A stretch of 32,887 nt of DNA from Verrucomicrobiia bacterium (lineage in GTDB: Bacteria > Verrucomicrobiota > Verrucomicrobiia > Opitutales > Cerasicoccaceae), in contig JAUIAM010000032.1 of the NCBI GenBank assembly GCA_030425485.1, positions 1 through 32,887 on the forward strand, given 5' to 3'. A program made the translations under genes and the position numbers. The notes below the pieces were generated by a model that saw only the letters and a list, made by a program, of their open reading frames with translations, searched no databases and was not told the origin of the DNA. How positions within the stretch are numbered: position 1 is the stretch's first letter; each line of letters begins with the position of its first letter. Below, piece after piece: positions 26,753 to 32,887 of this stretch.

Positions 26753-27556
26753 ATGGATACACCCGATAACAGCTCCTCCAAGGCCTGGGACCACTCGCCC
26801 AGCGCCCCCCTGTCCATCCATGACTTGACTGTGGCCTACCACCGCAAGCCGGTTATCTGGGACATCGATCTGGACATCCCGGAAGGCAAGCTGGTCGGCA
26901 TCATCGGGCCCAATGGCGCGGGCAAGAGCACCCTGCTCAAGGCTTGCCTGGATCTGATCCCCAAAGCCTCCGGCACAGTACAGGTCTATGGCAAGGACTA
27001 CCGCAAGCAGCGGGCCAAGGTCGGCTACGTGCCCCAGCGCGAGAGCGTAGACTGGGACTTCCCGGTCAGCGCGCTGGACGTGGTCACCATGGGTATTTAC
27101 CGGCAGGTAGGCTGGTGCAGGCCCATCCTTGGCCGCCACAAGGCCGTAGCCCGAAAAGCACTGGAGCATGTGGGTATCGGGCACCTGGCAGACAGGCAGA
27201 TCAGCCAGCTCTCCGGCGGCCAACAGCAACGGGTGTTTCTGGCCCGCGCACTGGCTCAGGACGCGCAACTGTACTTCATGGACGAACCCTTTGCCGCGGT
27301 CGATGCCGCCACCGAGCGCGCGATCATTACGCTGCTGAAGGAGCTCAAATCCCAGGGCAAGACCGTGCTCGTCGTTCACCACGATCTGGCCACCGTAGCC
27401 CAGTACTTTGACTGGGTCATCTTGCTGAACATGCGCGTCGTCGCCGCCGGGCCGACCGGGGAGGTCTTTACTCAGGAGAACCTGAAAAACACCTACGGCG
27501 GAAAGCTCACCCTGCTGGCCGAAGCCGGGCACGCGCTTTCCCAGCTCAAGTCATGA
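26753..27556 (+). CDS. mntB: Manganese ABC transporter, ATP-binding protein
   Basis: The 267-residue ATPase has Walker [10 protein letters not shown] (52-60), the Q-loop [13 protein letters not shown] (92-103), signature LSGGQQQR (153-160), Walker B LYFMDEP (173-179) and the switch His in VVHHDL. The VPQR-x-x-VDWDFP Q-loop is typical of the Mn/Fe-type transporters. The frame is open from 26687, but the 22 extra residues overlap mntA, so the ATG at 26753 is used. Its stop overlaps the next gene as ATGA. Confidence 0.95.
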   Translation: MDTPDNSSSKAWDHSPSAPLSIHDLTVAYHRKPVIWDIDLDIPEGKLVGIIGPNGAGKSTLLKACLDLIPKASGTVQVYGKDYRKQRAKVGYVPQRESVDWDFPVSALDVVTMGIYRQVGWCRPILGRHKAVARKALEHVGIGHLADRQISQLSGGQQQRVFLARALAQDAQLYFMDEPFAAVDAATERAIITLLKELKSQGKTVLVVHHDLATVAQYFDWVILLNMRVVAAGPTGEVFTQENLKNTYGGKLTLLAEAGHALSQLKS

Positions 27557-28938
27557 CCCACCGTTTACTCGCATCGATGGCTTTCGAGTGGCCCGGTCTG
27601 GATGCGGTCTGGCGCGTGGCCACGTTGCAGGACTACAACACGCGGCTGGTCGTGCTGAGCACCTTCATCCTCGGGCTGGCCTCGGGGCTTATCGGGAGTT
27701 TTCTGCTCCTGCGCAAACGCTCGCTGATGGGCGACGCGCTTTCGCACGCCTGCCTTCCGGGCATCGGCATCGCCTTCATCGTGATGTCGTTGGCCGGAGG
27801 GGAGGGCAAGTCGCTACTCGGGCTGCTCATCGGCGCCAGCGTAACCGGAGTAGCCGGCGTGGGGCTCGTGCTGGCCGTACGCAACACCTCCCGCATCAAG
27901 GACGATACGGCGATGGGCATCGTGCTGAGCGTATTTTTCGGCGGAGGAGTGGTCGTGCTGAGCTTGGCTCAACCCATGCCCGGTGCGCAAGCTGCCGGGC
28001 TGGAGTCCTTTATCTACGGCAAGACGGCCTCCATGATCTGGAACGATTTTCTGCTCATCTCGGGAGTAGCGGCGGCGGTGCTGGTTGCTTCATTACTCTT
28101 CATGAAGGAATTTACGCTGCTGGCATTTGATGATAGCTATGCCCAGAGCCAAGGCTGGCCCATCCATGCTCTGGACGTCCTGATGCTTTCGTTAGTGGCA
28201 GCGGTCACGGTGGTCGGGCTGCAGGCCGTAGGGCTTATTCTGATTATTGCCTTTTTAATAACACCTGCCGCAGCGGCCCGGTTCTGGACCAATAACCTGC
28301 GCCGCATGCTCGTGCTGGCAGCGGTGATTGGCGGGGTTAGCGGCTGGCTCGGGGCAGCGGTGAGCGCGCTTCTGCCGCGGCTCCCTGCCGGGGCCGTGAT
28401 TGTGCTCGTGGCGGCCTTTATTTTCACCCTGAGCATGTTCTTTGGCAGCGCGCGCGGGGTGCTCAAGCGCAGCCTGGCGCAGCGGAACCTCAAGCGTAAA
28501 GTCGGACGCCAGCACTTGCTGCGTGCGGTCTTCGAACTACAGGAGGCGAGCTTTTGCAACACTGTGCGCGAGACACCCCCCAACGTCTCGGTGGCCTTCG
28601 ACATGCTTTTGAACAAGCGTAGCTGGTCGCCCCAGCAATTGCGAAAGCTCATTCGCCGGGCGGCCCGCGAGGACCATATCGAAGTCTTCGATGGCAAAAC
28701 GCTGCGCCTGTCCGAGTCCGGGTTTGGCGAAGCGGCCCGCACCACCCGCAATCATCGCCTCTGGGAGCTGTTTCTCATCACCCACGCCGACATCGCGGCC
28801 AGCCATGTGGACCGCGACGCGGACTCGGTCGAGCACGTGCTGAGCGCCGACATGGTGCGCGAGCTGGAGGAAAAACTCGACACGCGGCACCTCCCGGCCA
28901 GCCCGCACCCCATCGCTACGAAGGGAGCCAAGGCATGA
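27553..28938 (+). CDS. mntC: Manganese ABC transporter permease with a C-terminal DtxR/MntR-like domain
   Basis: Residues 1-300 are a standard ABC-3 permease with about eight helices, including [18 protein letters not shown] and [16 protein letters not shown]. Normal members end here at 280-300. This one continues to 461 residues with a basic linker and a winged-helix-like part (about 310-390: [26 protein letters not shown]). After that comes a stretch like the metal-sensing domain of DtxR/Mnt[18 protein letters not shown] (399-415) and DADSVEHVL (422-430), which keep the spacing of the His and the Glu-His ligands. The extension would be cytoplasmic. It overlaps its neighbours on both sides as ATGA. 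Confidence 0.9.
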   Translation: MTHRLLASMAFEWPGLDAVWRVATLQDYNTRLVVLSTFILGLASGLIGSFLLLRKRSLMGDALSHACLPGIGIAFIVMSLAGGEGKSLLGLLIGASVTGVAGVGLVLAVRNTSRIKDDTAMGIVLSVFFGGGVVVLSLAQPMPGAQAAGLESFIYGKTASMIWNDFLLISGVAAAVLVASLLFMKEFTLLAFDDSYAQSQGWPIHALDVLMLSLVAAVTVVGLQAVGLILIIAFLITPAAAARFWTNNLRRMLVLAAVIGGVSGWLGAAVSALLPRLPAGAVIVLVAAFIFTLSMFFGSARGVLKRSLAQRNLKRKVGRQHLLRAVFELQEASFCNTVRETPPNVSVAFDMLLNKRSWSPQQLRKLIRRAAREDHIEVFDGKTLRLSESGFGEAARTTRNHRLWELFLITHADIAASHVDRDADSVEHVLSADMVRELEEKLDTRHLPASPHPIATKGAKA

Positions 28939-29870
28939 CCTGGTACGCTATTGACACCTGGATCGTAGTCATCGGGGCACTCTGTGCCATGGCCGCTGCC
29001 CTGCCAGGCTGTTTCCTCGTGCTGCGAAAAATGAGCATGATGGGTGACGCGATCAGCCACGCCGTTTTGCCGGGGCTAGCTATCGCCTTCCTTGTCACCG
29101 GGTCGCGGGCGAGTTTTTCCATGTTCATCGGGGCGGCCATCGTCGGCGTGCTCACCGCCGTCTTTACCCAGTGGATCAGTAATTGGGGCAAGGTCGACAG
29201 CGGGGCCTCGATGGGGATCGTCTTTACCACGCTGTTTGCCGTGGGGCTCCTGCTTATCGTGCAGGCCGCTGACCACGTCGACCTCGACCCGGGCTGTGTC
29301 CTCTACGGTGCCATCGAGCTGGCCCCCTGGGACATTGCCACCACCTGGACCCTCGGGGGCGTCCAACTGGAAATTCCCCGCGCGGCCTTGGTTTTGGGCT
29401 CCGTCTTTCTTTTCAATCTGCTCATCGTGATCTTCTTTTTCAAGGAGCTGAAAATCGCGGCCTTCGACCCTGACCTGGCCACCACGCAGGGCATCAACGC
29501 GAACCTCATGCACTACCTGCTCATGACGCAGGTGGCCGTGACCACCGTGGCATCCTTTGAGGCGGTGGGCAGTATCATCGTGATCGCGATGCTCATCGTG
29601 CCTGCGGCGACGGCTCACCTCTTAACGGATCGCCTCGGCGTCATGTTGATACTGGCCGCCGGGCTGGGCGCCATGGCCGCCGGGGCAGGGCACTTGATGG
29701 CGTTGCTCCTGCCGGGCTGGCTGGGGTTTGAGAGCGCGACAACCTCCGGCATGATGGCGGTGGCCACGGGCGTGTTTTTCCTCCTGGCCTGGATGCTGGC
29801 ACCACGCTACGGTCTGCTGACCAAGACCCTGACCACCAAACGCATCCGCCACTCCCGAGAGCTATCGTAA
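28935..29870 (+). CDS. mntD: Manganese ABC transporter, second permease
   Basis: The 311-residue ABC-3 family permease has about eight membrane helices and the family segments MSMMGDAISHAVLPGLAIAF, DSGASMGIVFTTLFAVGLL and FEAVGSIIVIAMLIVPAATAHLL. It has no C-terminal extension, unlike mntC. The start overlaps the mntC stop as ATGA. The two permeases should form the heterodimeric channel of the MntABCD importer. Confidence 0.94.
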   Translation: MTWYAIDTWIVVIGALCAMAAALPGCFLVLRKMSMMGDAISHAVLPGLAIAFLVTGSRASFSMFIGAAIVGVLTAVFTQWISNWGKVDSGASMGIVFTTLFAVGLLLIVQAADHVDLDPGCVLYGAIELAPWDIATTWTLGGVQLEIPRAALVLGSVFLFNLLIVIFFFKELKIAAFDPDLATTQGINANLMHYLLMTQVAVTTVASFEAVGSIIVIAMLIVPAATAHLLTDRLGVMLILAAGLGAMAAGAGHLMALLLPGWLGFESATTSGMMAVATGVFFLLAWMLAPRYGLLTKTLTTKRIRHSRELS

Positions 29871-29872
29871 AG

Positions 29873-30019
29873 CTAACTGCCCGAGCGAGACTCGTACTGC
29901 CAGATCACGAAACACAGGAGCAACGCGCCCATAATCAGAAAGAAGGTCGCGGGCTCCGGCAGGTGAGCGTGTGGTTCCACCAGGCCCAAGAGGGGTTGCA
30001 TGACTTGCGGTACAGGCAT
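29873..30019 (-). CDS. Micro-ORF with a PEP-CTERM-like tail, possibly a remnant
   Basis: This 48-codon frame encodes an N-terminal polar part, then LPEPATFFLIMGALLLCFVI, WQYESRSGS. The PEP-AT followed by one membrane helix resembles the C-terminal sorting signal of exosortase (PEP-CTERM) proteins, but the usual Arg cluster is reduced and there is no signal peptide. It could be a small real membrane protein or the end of a decayed gene. It lies against the end of mntD and 75 nt from the tRNA fragment. An in-frame stop lies upstream and the ribosome site (AAGGG) is distant. Confidence 0.4.
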   Translation of the reverse strand: MPVPQVMQPLLGLVEPHAHLPEPATFFLIMGALLLCFVIWQYESRSGS

Positions 30020-30094
30020 GCGAGCAGCATAACGCCCTTAAGCTTAACAACAGATTAAGCCGCGCGCACTTTACACGCTTTTAGCAGAAGAAAA

Positions 30095-30142
30095 TGGTCG
30101 GGGCAGCAGGATTCGAACCTGCGACCCTCTGCTCCCAAAGCA
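30095..30142 (-). other. 3' half of tRNA-Pro(UGG): attachment site of an integrated element
   Basis: Read on the minus strand this is TGC-TTTGGGA-GCAGA-GGGTC-GCAGG-TTCGAAT-CCTGC-TGCCCCG-A-CCA: the anticodon loop with UGG, the 3' anticodon strand, variable loop, a perfect T-arm, 3' acceptor strand, discriminator A and encoded CCA. To the right, where the D-arm and 5' half should be, the sequence is unrelated and AT-rich. So this is a 3' tRNA fragment of the kind left by integrases that recombine at tRNA genes. A T-rich run (TTTTCTTCT) follows its 3' end. Confidence 0.85.
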
Positions 30143-30211
30143 TGATTTCATAATATCTTTAATATATGGTTATGCGCAATATATAGAATTCAATAAAAAC
30201 AAAACGTTGAC

Positions 30212-30234
30212 AGTTGCCCAAATAGTTGCCCAAA
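30212..30234. repeat. Direct repeat AGTTGCCCAAA in front of the integrase
   Basis: AGTTGCCCAAA occurs at 30212-30222 and 30224-30234 (12-bp period), 6 nt before the integrase ATG, in an AT-rich stretch of about 100 nt. A TTGACA overlaps it at 30207-30212. Short direct repeats next to an attachment core fit arm-type integrase sites or an integrase operator. Confidence 0.5.
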
Positions 30235-30241
30235 ACTCTTT

Positions 30242-31639
30242 ATGGCTCGGCCCACCAAAGAGGAACGTTTCAAGGTAAAATCTTTCAAGAACGACAGTGG
30301 CACTTCCTCATGGAGGGTAACAGGCTACTGGCCTGATGGGAAGCGGGAACGCAAGAACTTTAGCCATAAGGCAGAGGCCTGGGAGTATCGGGCCAAGATA
30401 GAGGTTGAAGCCGAAGGCAAGGAGGTGGACTACGACCTCCAGCGCACCTCACTCACACGGGAGCAATTAACGGATGCAGAAAGCGCGTTATCACTGGCTG
30501 AAGGGCAGTCGCTTACCCGGATCGTGTCGCATTACCATAAGCTCAAGGCCGAGATACATGACCAGACGGGACTGACGCTCGACCGGGCCGTTCACTACCT
30601 GTCTACTCACTACAAACCAGAGATCCAGGACGTCTCCATTACGGCGGCGATCGAGCAATTTCTAGTGAGCAAAAAGGACTACAGTGAAAAGACGCTCGCC
30701 CATTATGAGACTTGCCTGCAGCTCTTTCGCAAACTCAACCCCAATACACTCGTACATCGCATCGGTTTGCAGGAGATTGAGCCGATACTGTCTAAGTATA
30801 ACAACATCAATACCAAGCGCACCTATCGTCGAGGGCTGACCACCTTCTTTAATTGGTGCGTGCGTCGTCACTATGCCTTGGAAAACCCCTGTGATCGCCT
30901 CGACACGCTACCCGCTGACAGATCACAGGTGTCAATCCTGAGCTTGGGGGAGGTGAAGCGCTTGCTCCGGGCAGCTATGCTTTACCACGAGGGGGCTATG
31001 GCTGCCTACGTAGCCATCGGGCTCTTTGCGGGGCTACGGCCAAGCGAAATCCAAGATCTGGAGTCCCAGGATATTAAAGACGGCTACATCGTGGTCAAGG
31101 GGGGCAAGATGAGGCGAAAAATGAAACGCCGGGTGCCCCTCCCGGATATCCTGAGAACTTGGCTGGAGGTATATCCTTTTCAGGGGACGCCAAGTGGCTA
31201 CGCCTACAAGCTGAGGAAGTTGAAGGAAGCTACGAACGCAGCACGTTGGGTTCAGGATATCATTCGCCATACATCGATCAGCTTCCAACTCGAACGCGAT
31301 AAGGACGAGGCACGCACTGCCTTTAACAATGGCACCTCACGTCAGATGATAGAGCGCCACTACCGGGACGTAGTCGAGAATCCTCAGGACGTGGAGGACT
31401 ACTGGCAGCTGAGTCCTGAATCCCTGAAAACCATCACCGTCGAGTTGCCGACCGGACAGGGCATCGACAACTGGCCCTCCGACCAGAAACTCGCCAAGCT
31501 CGTCTATGAAAAGCCCCTGACCCACATCGCAAAAGACCTGGGCGTATCCGACAACGCCGTGCGCAAACGCTGCCTCACACGCGACATCAAGCTACCAAAA
31601 AACGGCTACTGGCAGCGGAAAGCCGTGGGTTTCAGTTGA
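30242..31639 (+). CDS. Tyrosine-type integrase with a C-terminal helix-turn-helix tail
   Basis: This recombinase has 465 residues. An N-terminal DNA-binding part (1-130) is followed by a core-binding SAM-like domain (about 131-222) and a catalytic domain (about 228-378). Catalytic residues are R266 in AGLRPSEI, a lysine in KGGKMRRKMK (287-295), R342 in DIIRHTS, and the nucleophile Y374 in MIERHYRDV. The usual His of the H-x-x-R box is D339, and the LGHSS box reads FNNGTS, as I recall in related verrucomicrobial integrases. Residues 411-457 look like a helix-turn-helix (LTHIAKDLGVSDNAVRKRCLTRDI) ending in PKNGYW. The stop lies 45 nt from the CRISPR array. The tRNA fragment next to it supports integrase function. 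Confidence 0.92.
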   Translation: MARPTKEERFKVKSFKNDSGTSSWRVTGYWPDGKRERKNFSHKAEAWEYRAKIEVEAEGKEVDYDLQRTSLTREQLTDAESALSLAEGQSLTRIVSHYHKLKAEIHDQTGLTLDRAVHYLSTHYKPEIQDVSITAAIEQFLVSKKDYSEKTLAHYETCLQLFRKLNPNTLVHRIGLQEIEPILSKYNNINTKRTYRRGLTTFFNWCVRRHYALENPCDRLDTLPADRSQVSILSLGEVKRLLRAAMLYHEGAMAAYVAIGLFAGLRPSEIQDLESQDIKDGYIVVKGGKMRRKMKRRVPLPDILRTWLEVYPFQGTPSGYAYKLRKLKEATNAARWVQDIIRHTSISFQLERDKDEARTAFNNGTSRQMIERHYRDVVENPQDVEDYWQLSPESLKTITVELPTGQGIDNWPSDQKLAKLVYEKPLTHIAKDLGVSDNAVRKRCLTRDIKLPKNGYWQRKAVGFS

Positions 31640-31684
31640 TTCCACTTCCAGCTAGGTGCTTGTTGTACGACTTCGTAGTTCCCG

Positions 31685-32887
31685 GTTTCAATCCGCGCCC
31701 CCGTGTGGGGGCGACGTCCTACCTGGTCTGCCGCCATGTGGAACAACAGGTTTCAATCCGCGCCCCCGTGTGGGGGCGACATGGCACGGATACAAACACC
31801 TGGTGGGATGATGAGGTTTCAATCCGCGCCCCCGTGTGGGGGCGACGCACTGGATGCACCTTCCCGAAACCCCCAAACTCGTTTCAATCCGCGCCCCCGT
31901 GTGGGGGCGACATGGGGCACCAGAGGATGGGTCTCCTACAGAGAGTTTCAATCCGCGCCCCCGTGTGGGGGCGACATGAGGCAGACTAAAAATAATCACT
32001 CACCACTAAGGTTTCAATCCGCGCCCCCGTGTGGGGGCGACATTATAGGGGTGAGTAGTGTCCCTGACATACATCGTTTCAATCCGCGCCCCCGTGTGGG
32101 GGCGACGATCTGGAAGCTTTCTTCCTTAGCTTTTAGGTACGTGCGGTTTCAATCCGCGCCCCCGTGTGGGGGCGACTGGTTGATCTTCGCAAAGTCCCCA
32201 AAAGCAGCATAGTTTCAATCCGCGCCCCCGTGTGGGGGCGACGCGGCGCACGTTTAACCGATAATAAGTAATGTATGGTTTCAATCCGCGCCCCCGTGTG
32301 GGGGCGACGATAAGGTGAATCACCTGTCCATTGACACCGCCAGTGTTTCAATCCGCGCCCCCGTGTGGGGGCGACAAGGCCCGCGATCAGATTGCTACCC
32401 TCGCTGCCGAGTTTCAATCCGCGCCCCCGTGTGGGGGCGACGTAAAGCTAGCTATGCAGGTGGCAGGGCACAAGCCGTTTCAATCCGCGCCCCCGTGTGG
32501 GGGCGACGACTACACCGCTGAGGCCAGCGATCATCACAAGTGGTTTCAATCCGCGCCCCCGTGTGGGGGCGACAACCGCGTTGCAAGACGCTTTATCGGC
32601 CGGCGCTGTTTCAATCCGCGCCCCCGTGTGGGGGCGACTAAGGAAATCCAGGCTGACCTGCGGGCGATCAAGGTTTCAATCCGCGCCCCCGTGTGGGGGC
32701 GACGGGATGCCGTAGCTTTCGAGCATGCGCAGCAGAAGGTTTCAATCCGCGCCCCCGTGTGGGGGCGACCAGGGCCTCCAGCCTGAGCGGGGCTTGTACG
32801 AGGTTTCAATCCGCGCCCCCGTGTGGGGGCGACGCGCAGGCCTTCAGCTTGGGGCGGACGCGACGAAGGGTTTCAATCCGCGCCCCC
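31685..32887 (-). CRISPR. CRISPR array, subtype I-C-like, 18 complete repeats plus one cut by the window edge
   Basis: The 31-bp repeat starts GTTTCAATCC and ends GGGGGCGAC; CGCCCCC-GTGT-GGGGGCG is a perfect 7-bp stem with a 4-nt loop. Starts are at 31685, 31750, 31816, 31881, 31945, 32011, 32076, 32146, 32212, 32278, 32345, 32411, 32477, 32543, 32608, 32673, 32739, 32803 and 32870 (the last cut at 18 nt). The 18 spacers are 33-36 nt except one of 39 (32107-32145), and all look different. All repeats look identical. Read on the minus strand the repeat is GTCGCCCCC...GGATTGAAAC, the known I-C form, where the crRNA handle precedes the spacer; so the array should be transcribed leftward from a leader to the right of the window. 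No cas gene is visible. Confidence 0.97.

Larger units (their letters stand above)
30095..32887. mobile_element. Left end of an integrative element in tRNA-Pro, running off the window
   Basis: The chromosomal side (mntD and the tRNA fragment's 3' side) lies to the left; the integrase lies to the right. Since the fragment is the displaced 3' part, the element extends rightward and the intact tRNA-Pro(UGG) should be at its far end. Visible cargo is the integrase and a CRISPR array. The size and class (prophage, ICE or genomic island) cannot be seen from here. Confidence 0.65.

Noticed and set aside
31629-31684. GTTTCA at the integrase stop as a possible degenerate terminal repeat
   Set aside because: Only 6 bases match, and the spacing to the first real repeat is 56 nt rather than 65-66.
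31636-32809. Several open reading frames across the CRISPR array on both strands
   Set aside because: They arise because repeat plus spacer is usually 65-66 nt and the repeat has no stop in some frames; the translations repeat SIRAPVWGR or PHTGARIET. They are not genes.

Overview
This looks like a chromosomal segment of a moderately GC-rich Gram-negative bacterium. The best guess is Verrucomicrobiota, perhaps the Opitutae/Puniceicoccales side. That placement rests on general flavour (an a-subunit with a signal-like N-terminus, an integrase with RHT/NN-type boxes and a GYW-ending tail, unexplained small lineage-type proteins, weak Shine-Dalgarno sequences) and not on a marker search. Most of the window is core genome; the last 2.8 kb is accessory.

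Layout, left to right. Positions 1-8452 hold a membrane-anchored TPR protein, two uncharacterised proteins (one a coiled-coil protein with a possible helix-turn-helix tail, an inverted repeat in front and a clear terminator behind), a CoA-transferase fused to a GNAT acetyltransferase domain, queG, an EamA-type transporter and a MidA-family methyltransferase. Positions 8460-15223 hold a complete F1Fo ATP synthase operon in the order atpB-E-F-H-A-G-D-C on the minus strand, with the MidA gene 7 nt behind atpC and probably co-transcribed. On the plus strand follow a tiny membrane protein and ogt.

Positions 16197-23805 (minus strand) carry trmB, a PhoR/PhoB-type two-component pair, mnmG and mnmE overlapping as ATGA, a small membrane protein, and recA. 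Two perfect 16-bp parS-like palindromes, exactly 48 bp apart, lie inside mnmG. They sit in a stretch that looks like an insertion relative to ordinary MnmG and are read as the pentapeptide FHVEQ twice. Three 11-bp-spaced GTTACGG repeats lie between mnmG and phoB and resemble a Pho box. An imperfect palindrome lies in front of recA.

Positions 23960-29870 carry a small membrane protein, a HAD hydrolase and a manganese module: mntR divergent from mntABCD. Two TGTAGC-N4-GCTACA operators lie in the shared control region. The first permease carries a C-terminal extension resembling the metal-sensing domain of DtxR/MntR regulators.

At 30095-30142 lies the 3' half of a tRNA-Pro(UGG) gene, followed at once by a tyrosine integrase and a CRISPR array that runs off the right edge (18 complete repeats plus one cut, 18 spacers). 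The geometry says an integrated element starts here and continues to the right, with the intact tRNA-Pro expected at its other end. Repeat sequence and polarity suggest subtype I-C, transcribed leftward, with leader and any cas genes beyond the window. The strongest leads are the parS pair inside mnmG, the tRNA-Pro/integrase/CRISPR junction, and the permease with a built-in metal-sensor-like domain.
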